Source: Rhizoclosmatium globosum
Taxonomy: Eukaryota; Chytridiomycota; Chytridiomycetes; Chytridiales; Chytriomycetaceae
Assembly (NCBI GenBank): GCA_002104985.1
Contig: MCGO01000029.1
Coordinates: 372,001-436,000 of the forward strand
Length of the DNA: 64,000 nucleotides
Reading direction: 5' to 3'
Made by a program: the position numbers and the translations under genes. The notes below the pieces were generated by a model, which was not told the origin of the DNA, made no database searches, and worked only from the letters and a program-made list of their open reading frames with translations. Every line of letters starts with the position of its first letter. The stretch's first letter is position 1. Of the stretch, positions 47,392 through 59,802 are shown piece after piece.

Positions 47392-49748
47392 ATGCCATAC
47401 GAGCGCACAACAGTCAAGACCACCAAGACCATCACCAATCCCAACGGGTCCAAGACAGTGACTACGCACGTCAAGGCCATCTACAAGAAGCTCGTTGAGA
47501 TTATTGAGAAGAAGCGGCCAGGCAACCCAGCGCAGGACTTTTACACCTTTGCCAACTACGAATGGCTCAACGATCCGAATGTAGTGATCCCAGCCGAATG
47601 TAAGCACTCTTAGTACTAGTGTACGAGTGTAGTAGCTAACGCCGTCAAACCAGATCCGTCGTGGGGATCGTTCATTGCGCTCTTTGACGCCTCGCTCAAG
47701 AACCAAGTTGGCCTTCTTCAGGAACTTGTCGCCGCTGAGTCAGAGACCCTCAGCACCGACGAAGCAAAACTGGTCGCAGTTTGGAAGGCGTCGATGGAGC
47801 GATTTGCGGCCTGGGAAGCGGGAAATGGAACGGACTCACGGACTCGGATGTTGCTCCGGTCCACGAAGCCCTGGCCACCCTCGAAGCTCACTTGGCAACA
47901 GAGGCTTCTAATGATGATGATGCACTGGCGAGGTACCTTGCTCTGTCGCAGGAGCTCGGTATCGCATCGCCAATCGCTTTCGATATTGTGCCGGATTTCG
48001 CTGACCCAAAGAACAACTTGCTCTCGGTTGGAGCTGCTGGTCTCTCCCTCCCATCCCGCGACTTTTACTTTGAAGACAACTTCAAGGAGAAGAGGGAATT
48101 CTTTATTGCTCACTTGAACAATGTCGCCCAGTTGGTTGGTGCCGATCGCCTTGTGGAGGACTTTGCTGAGGCTGTCTTGCGTTTCGAGACAAGACTTGCT
48201 TTCATTAACATGAAGAGCGATCAGGCCCGTAAGTACACTGAGTTTTACACTACCACAACCTTGGATGGAATCATCAATGGAATCAACGATCTCTCTTTCC
48301 TTGATGAGAAGCTTGATAACTATGGATTGGATTCTGCGGCTGCCGAAGTTTCTGAGGAGGAGAAGGTCCGTATTGGTGCCTTCTTGAACTGTCTCTACGA
48401 CAAGTTGAACTTGCGCTCAACCCTTGCTGCCAACTACGCTGCCAACTACCCTGAAGGAACCAAGAAGCCCGAGCGAATCATTGTCTTTGACGGTGACTAC
48501 TTCCAACGTATCTTTGCCGTGTTGTTCAACGAGGACAACCGTGAGGACTTGAAGGCTTATTTGCAGTACAAAGCCATTCGCGCCACTTCCTCCTTCAGCA
48601 CTAAGGCTCTTGACGCCGAATTCTTTGATCTCTACAACCGTAAGCTCAGAGGTCAGAAGGAAGCTCAAAGTGCCGAGAAGCGTACTGTCGCTTTGGTCAA
48701 TGAATGGGTTGGATTCCTCTTTGGAAAGATCTACGTTGCTCGATACTTCTCAGAAGCTGACAAGGAAACTGTGTCTCAATTAATTCGTGAGGTCACCGCT
48801 GTTATGGATGAGTCAATTGCAAACAACGATTGGATGACTGCTGCCACAAAGGAACAAGGCCGTGCCAAGCTCCAAAAGTTCAAGCAAAAGATTGGATTCC
48901 CAGACAAGTGGAAGGAATACGATGCGCTTTTGATTGAGGCTGGCGACTCATTGTGGAACATCAAGAAGAAGGTTGCTGCCCACAAGTTCAACCAAGACTT
49001 TTTGCGCAAGGTCAACTCCCCAGTCGACAAGACTGAGTGGTTTATGACTCCACAAACTGTGAATGCGTACTATTCTCCATTGGACAATGAGATTTGTTTC
49101 CCAGCTGCCATCATCCAACCTCCATTCTATTACAAGGCTGCTGATCAAGTCACATTCCAAATTGAAGACGCTGACCGCGAAGCTCTTAACAATGATGAAC
49201 TGCTTTTGGCTGCTGTCAACTTTGGAGCCATCTCCGCCGTCATTGCCCACGAAATCACCCATGGTTTCGATGACCAAGGACGTGCCTTTGACGGTGAAGG
49301 TGCCGTGAGAGACTGGTGGACCGAAGAAGACGCCAACTTGTTCAAGGCCAAGTGTGACTTGATGGAGAAGCAAGACTGGTCCTTCTTTGAGTCATCCACC
49401 AAGAAGTTCCACTTCTTGAACCCTAAACTTACAATGGGTGAGAATTTGGCTGATTTGGGAGGAATCTCTTTGAGTGTTCAGGCTTTGGAGAAGCGTTTGG
49501 CTCAGGCTGGTGTTACTCCAGAAGGTAGACTTGCCGCACTCCGAATCTTCTTCAGCTCATGGGCCAACGGATGGAAGGAGAAGGCGTCTGACGCTTTCAT
49601 TGTGAATCAACTCGCTTCTGACCCACACGCACCTGGCCATGTTCGTGGTAACTTGGTCAAGAACATTGATCAATTCTATGAGGCGTACGAAGTCAAGGAG
49701 GGTGATGCTATGTACATTGCGAAGGAAAACCGCGTGCAAATGTGGTAA
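47392..49748 (+). CDS. M13 family zinc metallopeptidase (neprilysin/PepO type)
   Basis: Exons 47392-47599 and 47654-49748. Start ATG 47392 (MPYERTTVKTTK); an in-frame ATG at 47323 is possible. No signal peptide or TM helix is seen, so it is likely cytosolic or released, as in bacterial PepO-like enzymes. M13 motifs: PAQDFYTFANYEWL, NAYYSPLDNEICFPAAIIQP, VIAHEITHGFDDQGRAFD (HExxH with Zn-binding His), ENLADLGGISL (third ligand Glu and ExxxD) and a C-terminal RVQMW in place of the usual CRVW. A single-base gap near 47824 (AAA should be AAAA) joins WEAGKWNGL. It degrades medium-sized peptides. Confidence 0.93.
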
Positions 49749-49819
49749 TAGAAGGCGTATGTTACTTTCTCTTTTCCCTTTATAGTTTATAAAAATAAAG
49801 CGTTCTTTCTTTCTCCCTT

Positions 49820-51842
49820 TCATACTGCCCACACTTTGAATCTTCGGTTCTTGTTGATTCCTATTACTCCTGATGATACGACGCTGCCGAGAAATAATCC
49901 AAGTCCCAGCGATAACGCGATTGTGAGCACAGAACCTGCCAGAGATATTCCGTCTGTTGCATCTGATTGTGCAAATGCCTTCACAGCCAACGCACCAGGC
50001 ACAAGGACTTGTAAGCCAGCCAGCATACCGACGATGGGGTTGGTATGTGTAATGTGGCTATAAACATTGGATAATATACTCATAGTCAACGTTGCAAGAA
50101 ACGATGAAGCTGGGTCTTTCAAAGTTTGATAAGAGTAATAGGCGACAGCTTTTGCCGTAACCGCAACGACAGCCATATAGAAAAACTGACGAGGATGAGC
50201 TCTCAAGTTGATGAACAGTATAAACAGCGCCGGAATAAACATCCCCATTGAGTCGGAATACTCATTCCTGCACTACAGTTCTGCAACAAATCCGTGTTAC
50301 TAACAGTCTGAGCCGCAATCCCCGACGCAACCGCATTCCCAAACTGAAGTCCAATCCCAATCAACGCCGTAATCGTCAACGAATACCCTAACCGTGAAAC
50401 CCCAGCCCCAGGATGCTTCGACGCCAGCTCCATCACAGCCAACGTGATATTCGTTCCTTGCACAAGATTAATAAACGTTGCAATCGTCACACTGCCTGGA
50501 CATATCGCCCAATTCCATATCGACATCAACCGAATACAAAAGCCGATAATCACTGCACTCAGAAACTCGCATATCCGCATCCAATTCCAGTCTCGTGAGC
50601 ATAAGAGAGATACAACACCCAAAGCAAGGCCAATTACGAACGACGCTGCAACGTCGTTCCAAAGACCGTCGAAAAATACAGCACATGTGAAGCAGACCAT
50701 AATGCTGAAGTAAGAACCAATACCCATGGTGGATAAAGTGGAGGTGCGTCTCGTATCAACATCAGCCTGTTAAGCGCGTCTGAAACTGCAATCAGTTTGA
50801 AGGTTTGTACGTGGCGTAATGTCGGAGCCCGATTTATAGACGGCTCTTGCTTTTTCCCGCGTCCGTCGCCTTCATCAGTAATGACAAAGGTGGTGTGCTT
50901 CTTTTTGAGTTTCTTGCTGTTCGCACGTTTATACTGACCAAATAAATTCGGGGATACAGCAGCAAGCTCCAAGATTTTGTCTGTCATATTCACGAGACTT
51001 CCTTGTTCAGGATCATAACTTGTGTAGGATCCTCGTAAACGTACTCCAAATAACGTGCCTCCAATGTATCGAAGGATCGTTTTGGTTTGAGGGCTGTAAT
51101 TAAGGCGTTCAAAGAAGGCTGTGTGAATGCGGTCGGAGGGGCGGGAATAGGCAGCAACGTGTCGCGTCAGTTCGTCACAAAGTTGGAGTTTGTACAAGTT
51201 TAACCCGGAATAGGTTCCAAAGAGGAGAGTTTGGTCTCCTGTAAATACAGACGTCAGAAGTGCCATTCAATTTACGAAGTATTACTTACGCCCATTTTCG
51301 CCTTTCCAAGTTGCAAAAGCATATCCATCAAAAAACGCGAATCGCGTCGGCCTTCCCAACCCCTCTGCTACATGTTCCATATGCGTCTCCATCGTTGCTG
51401 TTGGACATCCATATTCCTGCAACGAGTTACCAAGAAGCACGAGAAACTGATCCAAGTGTTTATCGCGTTTCCTATTCTCAATCTTTGTTACAGCTCGTGC
51501 GATTCTCGTTTGTTTCCGTTTCATTGCTCGATCTTTGTCGTTTTGATCATCATCTTCTTCGACCTCGTCAAAGTCGTCAAGAGTTTCCGCGTCTGAGTCA
51601 TCATCCGAGTCGTCAACGTTGAGAGGTGACATTGAGACGCGTTTGTGATGTGAAAAACGATCAAGGAGTTCCAAAAGCTCATCAGTTGTTGACTTTTTCG
51701 ACGCGATTTCGGCAGTTGTTGGAGCAGATTCAATGACAGGCAAAGAGTCGTGTGAGTTCTGGATAGTCCCTCCTCTACTCTGTGATACTGAAATGGGATT
51801 TATGGGTGGCAGGTATTCTTCTGAGTATCGCGGAGCATCCAT
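49820..51842 (-). CDS. ThrE/Prm10-family membrane protein, tandem copy A
   Basis: ATG 51842, stop at 49820. An N-terminal soluble acidic region with LDQFLVLLGNSLQEYGCPTA (the conserved first domain, DUF1212-type), FGTYSGLNLYKLQLCDELTR, then about ten membrane segments with the family motifs KHPGAGVSRLGYSLTITALIGIGLQFG and PIVGMLAGLQVLVPGALAVK...GSVLTIALSLGLGLFLGSVV. Yeast Prm10 and bacterial ThrE (threonine/serine exporter) belong to this family; a transporter role is inference. One intron lies at about 51245-51290. Frame breaks near 50725 (GGG should be GGGG) and 50248 (GGGG should be five). It is the most diverged of the three copies. Confidence 0.85.
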
Positions 51843-51968
51843 TTGAATTGAGAGTGGCAGGAAAGAGAAGTACAAAAATTGTCAGTCAATTTACATCAAA
51901 CGAATTAGTCCTGCATTATAGAATGTCCTCTAAATTCGAACATCACAAAAATAAATTCTATCATACCC

Positions 51969-54106
51969 TTACAATGACAGAATATGATTCCTGTCTGTCT
52001 TCCTTCCCTTCTTAACAAGCCCACTTGCCCCACCAGCCACAACACTCCCCAAAAAGAGCCCCAATCCAAGCGACAAGGCAATCACCAAAACCGAACCCGC
52101 AAGACTAACTCCACTCGTTACATCCTGTGATGAAAGAGCTCTTACCGCAAGCGTTCCCGGCACAAGAACCTGCAATCCAGCAAGAACCCCAACAATCGGA
52201 TTCGATAGCGTAATGTAGCTATAAAAATTCGACACGGCGCCCATTGAGAAAGCGGCGAGGAACGAACTGAGTGGGTCGCTTAAAGCTGAATACGTGTACT
52301 TATAGACCACTTGAGCAACCGTTGACGTAACGGCCATGAAAAAGAATTGACGTGGATGCGCGTTCATGTTCACAAGAAAGACGAAAATAGTTGGCGCAAA
52401 CATTGCCCATTGTGCAGCAACCGAGAGGGATTTTGGACATGTAGCAAGGATTGTGAGTTCAACAGTTTTGGGAGATTTTGTGATGGCGAGGGACAATGCG
52501 TCTCCAAACTGGAGACCAATTCCGATGAGTGCTGTCACTGTAAGTGAGTAGGCGAGGCGGGAGACACCTGCTCCTGGGTGTTTTGAGGCGAGTTCCATAA
52601 TAGAAAGGGTGATATTATTACCCTGAACAATTTGGATAATTGATGCGATTGTGGTGGCGCCGGGGCAGATTGGGAGGTTTAATACAACCATTAGGCGGCA
52701 GCAGAAGGCGACAACTAGCGCGCTCAGAAATTCAGAGATTCGAAGGAAACTGTCGTTCAGTGAGCAGAGTTTTGAGACTACACCAACGAGACATCCGAGA
52801 ACAAAACTGGCAAGAACATCGTTCCAACCGCCTCCAAAGAAAATAGCACAACAACCGGCGGATGATAAACCACTGAGAAGTATTGACAGCCACGAAGGGT
52901 ATGGAGAAGGTGCGGATCGAATTTGCTTGAGCCTCTTAAGAGCATCCGAGACAGCAATTGAAGTAAATACTTGAATATGCTTCAATTTTGTTTTAGGTTT
53001 AGGTTTCGCTGGTGGTTCTGATTTTATGGAATGTGATTTTCGCGATAGCTTTGAAAAATTCGCAAAATTGGAGCTTCGTCTGTGGTATGACTTTGGAGTT
53101 TCGGATCGCATAGAAATTATTTCGGGAGTGTTTGGCAGTGTATCAATGGAAGGTGCTTCTACTATATCTAAAGCAGGTCCTTCCTCTACAGGAATTGTTG
53201 GTGTCCCAGTATTTACCCCAGCGTTTGTCCTCGAACCACGTTCTTTCTTTTTGAACTGCTTGAATACATTTGGCCCCACGCTTGCCAAGTGCAGGATTCT
53301 TTCCTTCAATCTCGCAGCATTCGAAATGGAATGACGCTCCTCAACGTCCGACTTTGTGTTGTCTAAATTGACACCATACAGAGTGCCACCAAGGCCGCGA
53401 TAGATTCTTTTCAACCATTTGTTACTTGTGTCAGACGTATTCAGTTGATGAAGCGAACTCTTTGACGAGGTCGCGTTTGATTCCAATGAATAAGAAGCGA
53501 CATGAAGAGCTAATTCGTCACATAACTGGAGTTTGTATACGTCCAGTGAAGACCAAGTCCCAAAAAAGTGTGTCTTTCTCCCTATACCCAACAGTTAACT
53601 TGGATTTAATCTAATAACAGAATAGTTCAAAACTCACGACCGGATTCTCCAAGATCCCATGATGCGAATGCATATCCATTAAAGAAAGAAAACTTTGCAG
53701 GGCGACCAAGACCCTGTGCAACTGCATTCATGTGTGATTCCATAGCAGCAGTGGGACATCCGTATTCCTGCAGAGAAATGGCAAGCAACACCAGAAATTG
53801 ATCGACTTGTCTGTTCTTTGATTTCAAGGCGGCTCGTGTCTTTCGCAATTGGTCAGAGTCAGCATCGCTGTCACTGTCAACTTCCTCGTCCGATCCAATT
53901 TCAGAGTCGTCCGACTCGCCGTCATCTTCTACTTGAATCTGGTCTTCAAGAATGAATCTGTCGAGAAGCTCGGCAAGTTCGTTGGAGTTGATGTGAGACG
54001 ACGAGCGGCGCTTCGTACTTGAGCGACGAATGAGAGTTGGTGGTGGCGGTGGTGGTGAATTACTGGTCGTTGGTGGTAATAGTTGTGGGTCGTTGGACTT
54101 GGACAT
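51969..54106 (-). CDS. ThrE/Prm10-family membrane protein, tandem copy B
   Basis: Exons about 53634-54106 and 51969-53591, intact. The N-terminus is Pro-rich (SNSPPPPPPTLIRR) with an acidic stretch, then VDQFLVLLAISLQEYGCPTA and GLGRPAKFSFFNGYAFASW, then FGTWSSLDVYKLQLCDELAL and about ten TM helices including KHPGAGVSRLAYSLTVTALI and GVSLAGSVLVIALSLGLGLF. Very similar to copy C over the membrane part (differences are mostly conservative), so B and C arose by a recent duplication. The upstream border is the 9-bp target-site duplication of the inverted-repeat element, 59 bp from this start codon. Confidence 0.9.
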
Positions 54107-54164
54107 CCGTTGAAGTTGGTTGATTAGTTGGTTGGGTTACAGTGGCGATTTAGTGGAAATTTTT

Positions 54165-54173
54165 TGGATTTCC
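54165..54173. repeat. Target-site duplication, left copy (TGGATTTCC)
   Basis: Nine bases TGGATTTCC immediately outside the left end of the inverted-repeat element; the same nine bases occur at 55591-55599. A 9-bp duplication is the signature of Mutator-like (MULE) transposition. Confidence 0.88.
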
Positions 54174-55590
54174 TTGTCTGAATGAATACAGACTGCTTCT
54201 TCGCTCTCTTTTTTTGGGGAGGCGATTTTCGTGCGAATAGCAGTCTGTTGCCAAAGTCCCCTCAGGAAAAGAAACTACTGCTGCGACTCCCCAACCGTTC
54301 GACCAAAAGCTGTGAAACTTGGCACAGACGTTGATAAATGGCAAACTCGGCAATCTACCGAAGGATATCTGTGTCGCTTGCTTGTGTCTCGGGTAATCGG
54401 TCCCGGACTGTTTTCGCGGGACTATCAAGAGCCTCCACCAGGCTCCACCGCCTCTCAGTACCCCACCACCGCCGCATTTATGGAGTACAAGTCTGCAAAT
54501 AAGCGATATGCTGAGCAAAGTGGTGGAAAATGTTCCAAGAGAGCAGCTGTGAGCGGATCTTCCTCGCAATCTTCAAACGATTGTTTAAAACGGAAAGCTG
54601 CCATGCCGCTAACCCAGCTGCAGATATTGACTGTATTTCGAATCAATGAGGACAATTATTTGCGAATATCTGATGCAGTTATTTGACCAACAAGCATTTT
54701 CTATGACCCGATTATTTCTTGAACTATCTCGCTTACCAGGGCCCTCGAATCCTTAATCCAGTGACGCGCATGGGCAAATATCAAGCGAAATAGTTTGATG
54801 AAAACGCAGCGCGTGTACCTTTTTGCGACCTTGCTCAAGGATTTGTTATGGTGCTACATGATTCAATAAAAACAATAACTACCTTCAAAGTCACATCAGT
54901 AGTTTCTGTATTCTGAATATGTTAGACACGGAATTGAAATAAACTTTGGGTTGCTTCACAGAACAGAGTTTATTGCTTTTCCATCAATATCTCTAGATCT
55001 GAGAACCATAATTGAATGGCAGCTGCTAATTTTGTTGAACAGTCTCTCTCAAACTTTGGTTCATGAGGGCAACATATGGTAAAACAATCCAGAGCGATAT
55101 TAAAGGCCGTAATACTTGATTAAATAGCTGGATAACAATGATCCCCATGTCATTCCAGAGCTAGTTGCTTGAATAATCGATGTATTGTTTCCCTCCGAAC
55201 AGCTTTGCAAGCTTTCCACTGAAATTCCTTGACGCTGGACCCCAAGAACTCTTATCTTACACTTTCACAGATTGAATGAATCGGATCTTGGCCGGTGGTG
55301 GGGTGCTGAGAGGCGGTGGAGCCTGGTGGAGGCTCTTGATAGTCCCGCGAAAACAGTCCGGGACCGATTACCCGAGACACAAGCAAGCGACACAGATATC
55401 CTTCGGTAGATTGCCGAGTTTGCCATTTATCAACGTCTGTGCCAAGTTTCACAGCTTTTGGTCGAACGGTTGGGGAGTCGCAGCAGTAGTTTCTTTTCCT
55501 GAGGGGACTTTGGCAACAGACTGCTATTCGCACGAAAATCGCCTCCCCAAAAAAAGAGAGCGAAGACGCAGTCTGTATTCATTCAGACAA
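54174..55590. mobile_element. Non-autonomous Mutator-like (MULE) element with 298-bp terminal inverted repeats
   Basis: 1417 bp. The left terminal repeat 54174-54471 and right terminal repeat 55293-55590 are inverted copies in which I see two differences; the outermost sequence is TTGTCTGAATGAATACAGAC, itself a small palindrome (GTCTG ... CAGAC). Each terminal repeat includes a frame of about 80-90 codons (MRIAVCCQSPLRKRNYCC..., KLGTDVDKWQTRQSTEGYLC), facing inward from both ends. The 821-bp interior (54472-55292) has no transposase-like or other long frame, so the copy is non-autonomous. Length of the terminal repeats and the 9-bp duplication match MULEs, not Tc1/hAT/PIF elements (2, 8, 3 bp). 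Confidence 0.85.
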
Positions 55591-55599
55591 TGGATTTCC
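55591..55599. repeat. Target-site duplication, right copy (TGGATTTCC)
   Basis: Identical to 54165-54173; abuts the right end of the element. Confidence 0.88.
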
Positions 55600-55720
55600 G
55601 TTGAATCCTATTATCCAATCAGAGAAATAGACCCAAAAAAAATTACTCAGTGCTTACGCAGCTGTTGTGGGATCCTTACCCTGTTAATATATTCTCTAAG
55701 CGAAATATATTCTCCGTTAT

Positions 55721-57859
55721 CTACAAAGACAAAACATGATTCCTCTCCGTACTCCTACCCTTTTTAACAAATCCGCTCGCTCCGCCAGCAACCACACTCC
55801 CCAAAAAGAGTCCCAATCCAAGCGACAAGGCAATCACCAAAACCGAACCCGCAAGACTAACTCCACTCGTCACATCCTGTGATGCAAGCGCTCTTACAGC
55901 AAGTGTCCCAGGCACAAGAACCTGTAACCCAGCAAGAACCCCAACAACCGGATTCGACAATGTCACATGACTGTACAGGTTTGAGATAGCACCCATTGAG
56001 AACGCGGCAAGGAATGAGCTGAGAGGGTCGTTTAACGCTGGATTCGCGTATGTCCAAACTACCTGGGCTACTGTCGATGTGACGGCCATGAAAAAGAACT
56101 GACGTGGATGTGCGTTCAAGTCAATTAGGAAGACGAGGATTGTCGGTGCAAAAACTGCCCATTGTGCGGTGATGGAGAGGGATTGCGGGCATGTTGCGAG
56201 GACAGTGAGTTCAACTGTTTTCGGAGATTTCGTGATGGCGAGGGATAACGCGTCACCAAACTGGAGACCAATTCCGATGAGAGCTGTCACGGTTAAGGAA
56301 TACGCCAGGCGGGAGACTCCTGCCCCAGGATGCTTTGAAGCGAGTTCCATAATAGATAGAGTAATATTGGTTCCCTGGACAATCTGGATGATGGACGAAA
56401 TTGTGGTGGCTCCAGGGCAGATGGGAAAGTTGAAAACAACCATCAGGCGGCAACAGAAGGCAACAACTAATGCACTGAGAAATTCAGAGATTCGTTGGAA
56501 GCTTTCGTTATAGGAGCACAGCTTGGAGACACCACCAACGAGACTTCCGAGAATGAAGCTGGCAAGTACATCGTTCCAACCACCGCCAAAGAAAATGGCA
56601 CAACATCCGGCACATGATAAACCACATATAATAATTGAAAGCCATGAGGGATATGGAGAAGGTGCTGATCGAATTTGCTTTAGTCGCTTAAGAGCATCCG
56701 AGACAGCAATAGATGTAAAGATTTGGATATGTTTCACTTTTGCTTTTGGATTTGGTGGTGGTTCTGATTTTACTGAAAGTGATCGAGACAGTTGTTGAGA
56801 GAGTTTCGAAAAACTCGCAAAACTGGAGTTACGTTTATGTTTCAAGTTTAGAGCTTCAGATCTCATTTGAATAAATTCGGGAGTGTTTGGAAGGGTTTCT
56901 GTGGAAGTTGCCTCCACAATTTCTAAAGTATGAGGTTCTTCAGGTTGGGTGACAGCTGGTGATTCGATCATCGTGGAACCATATTCGTTTTTCTTGAACT
57001 GTTTAAATACATTGGGTCCTACACTAGCCAAGTGTAGAATTCTCGCTTTGAGTCGAGCAGCGTTTGACACAGAATGGATATCATCAGTGTCAGTCTTTGT
57101 ATTGTCTATATTGACACCATAGAGAGTCCCACCAAGACTGAGATATAGCTTTTTGAGCCACTTGTTGCTCATGGCAGAAGAATTTGGTTGGTGTAGTGAG
57201 CTCTTTGACGAAGTCACGTTTGACTCCAAGGAATATGACGCAACATGACGCGCAAGTTCATCACATAACTGTAGCTTATAAACGTCGAGTGCTGACCAAG
57301 TGCCAAAGAGGTGCGTCTTACTTCCTATACCCATAAATCAGTTTGACCCAACAGGTTATCAGTTATACTCACTGCCTGATTCCCCAAGTTCCCAAGACGC
57401 AAACGCATATCCATTAAAGAAAGAGAACTTTGCAGGACGTCCAAGTCCCTCCGCGACTGCATTCATGTGTGATTCCATTGCAGCAGTGGGGCAGCCGTAT
57501 TCCTGCAGAGAAATGGCAAGCAAGACGAGAAACTGATCGACTTGTCTGTTCTTTGATTTCAAGGCGGCCCGTTTCTTCCGCCGATGTTCCGAGTTGGCGT
57601 CGCTGTCACTGTCAACATCGCCATCGTCGCTGCTTTCGTCCGATTCAATGTCCGAGGCGTCCAAGTCGCTGTCTCCGTGCGCCTGGTTCTGGTCTTCGAG
57701 GATGAATCTGTCGAGGAGTTCTGCGAGTTCGTTCGAGTTGACGTGTGCCGACGACGGGCGCTTTCTGTTTGAGCGGCGATTGAGACTTGGCGGCGGTGGT
57801 GGTGGCGAAGTAGTTGTTGGTGGTGGTTGTTGTGGGTTGTTGGATGAGGCCGACTGCAT
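55721..57859 (-). CDS. ThrE/Prm10-family membrane protein, tandem copy C
   Basis: ATG 57859, with the membrane part in the exon ending at 55721 and one intron near 57328-57375. It starts MQSASSNNPQQPPPTTTS and carries the same domain series as copy B: acidic segment, VDQFLVLLAISLQEYGCPTA, FGTWSALDVYKLQLCDELAR, KHPGAGVSRLAYSLTVTALI, GVSLAGSVLVIALSLGLGLF. B and C share the intron position and match closely from the Gln-rich domain on; they differ most in the linker before the first helix. No frameshift seen. Confidence 0.9.
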
Positions 57860-58501
57860 CAGTTGGAAGAGGTCGTTGGTTGGTGTGTTGGAGTGGGTGA
57901 TTCACTGGATTTCTAAATTGCTTAGCGCCACTGCTGGATCATATCCACTCCTTTTCCCTTTGTCACTACATCCATCCACACTGTAGGAAGCAGAAAAAAT
58001 ACAATATGCATCTATTTGTCAAGATTTCATCCGCGATTCGTTGTAGGAACAAGGTTGCCATCCAACTAAGGAAAGCAACTCAAGTGACCATATATCGAGG
58101 CCTTCGTATTCATGCATCGGATTTATAATGATTCTAGATTATGTTATTTATTTCTTGCGCTGTTACGTTCACGTCAAAGGAACCTGGCGAACGATTAGGA
58201 ACCTCAACTCCAAGAAGATGAAAGCCTCAGCCAGCGCAAATGAATAAGCAACCTTTATTTATTCTACTCAATCAACAATGTGTAAACTTACTCGAGCTAC
58301 ATATGGAGTGGCATTAATATGTCTGAGCCCTGAACCCCTTCAAAAAGATTACCATCGACAAGCACAGAACCAACGATTCACTTTATATCTGTAAAGATCT
58401 CAACATGGCCTCGGAAATTTGAGTTTGATTAAATCGGAACGTTTCTTTTTTTCTTCGTTGTTTGCCCCCAAAGTGCCAGCCATCGTGCAGCCGCATCAAG
58501 A
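57860..58501. other. Intergenic region upstream of ThrE copy C and adenosine kinase 1
   Basis: About 640 bp between two divergent genes, the largest promoter interval in the right half. AT-rich patches (58010-58160) and a TTTATTTATTCT stretch are present. I see no coding segment, RNA gene or repeat. Confidence 0.45.
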
Positions 58502-59709
58502 ATGCCCTCCAACCAGTACCCGCTCCTCTTCATTGGTCAACCCCTCCTCGACATATCCGCTGTCATTGATGAAGGATTGCTCAAAAAGTATGGGTTGGAA
58601 GCCAACAATATGATCCTTGCAGCTGACGAACATCGGCCACTGTACAAGGAGTTGGAGGATCATTTCCCATCGTACCTTGCTGGTGGATCTGAGGCGAATA
58701 CAGCGAGAGGAGCTCAGGTATGTTGCAGTGCAGATTTATTTCTCTGTTGAGGAGGTTGTTTTTTGACAAGTTGTGTTGTTTGCAGTGGTTGTTGCCGGCA
58801 GGGTCTACCGGATACATTGGATGCGTAGGGAACGATTCCGGTGCCGAGAAACTGAAAGAAGCTGCGGCTGCAGACGGACTTGCTGCGCATTACATTACCG
58901 AGCCAGAGCTTCCCACCGGAAAGTGCGCTGTGCTGATCTCTGGTCACAACCGATCGATGGTTACTGATTTGCAAGCCTCGGCCGCGCTCAAGGAATCTCA
59001 TTTGAGAAATGAAAAGATTTGGCGATTGGTTGAAGGGTCCAAGATTATCTATTCGTCTGCTTTCTGTTTGAAGGATTCGTTGGATGCGTTGTTGGCGGTT
59101 GCGAAACATGCTTCTCTAACTGAAAAGACTTTTGCTTTCAATCTATCTGCTCCATGGATTCCTGAAGTGTGTCGATCGCAGCTTGCGTCTGTATTGCCTT
59201 ACTGTGACTTCTTGTTTGGTGAGTTCCATCTTAAAGTTGCAATGACGAACTTCGATTCTAATCATTTTGGTTGCAATAGGTAATGAATCAGAGGCAAGAG
59301 CATATGCTAAAGCCAACGATCTCAAGACTACCGATGTTGCTGAGATTGCCCTGCATCTCGCATCTCTTCCTCGAATCAACTCATCTCGTCCATCACGAAT
59401 TGTAGTAATCACACAAGGATCAGATCCTGTCGTTGTTGCCACAAAGGACGGTGTCCGCGAATACCAAGTACCCAAGATTCCAGTAGAACAGATTGTAGAC
59501 ACGAACGGAGCAGGGACGGGTTCTGCGGTGGATTCCTTGCTGCTCTCTTGTTGAACAAGAGTCTCGGCAAATGTGTTCGTGCAGGACTGATGGTTGCTGG
59601 TGAAGTATTGAAGCAGCAGGGAGGATCGTATCCAAGGCATCGACCCACGTATATGCCATGGGGAGAGTGGTGGTCTGGGGAGGGACCAGCGTGTTGCATT
59701 TTGCAGTAA
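58502..59709 (+). CDS. PfkB-family adenosine kinase, tandem copy 1
   Basis: Exons 58502-58717, 58786-59218, 59280-59709. Motifs: LFIGQPLLDISAVID (N-terminal strand), YLAGGSEANTARGAQWLLP, GYIGCVGND, LPTGKCAVLISGHNRSMVT, AFNLSAPWIPEV and DTNGAGD with the catalytic Asp. These match adenosine kinase, which makes AMP from adenosine and ATP. The frame breaks inside the catalytic motif near 59516: the raw sequence reads DTNGAGTG, and one more G in the GGG run restores GAGDGFCGGFLAALLL and the C-terminus ending at 59709. No intron interrupts the LQASAA segment, unlike copy 2. Confidence 0.87.
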
Positions 59710-59802
59710 GTTCGTTAGTAATAAAGTTATCGCATTGAGTGGGGAAAGTTGGATTTGGGCTTGTGCCATAAAAAAACAATCATTCCAAAGTGGAGAGTAG
59801 CC

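Noticed and set aside
54472..55292. Transposase gene inside the inverted-repeat element
   Set aside because: No frame of useful length and no MULE motif; the element is non-autonomous.
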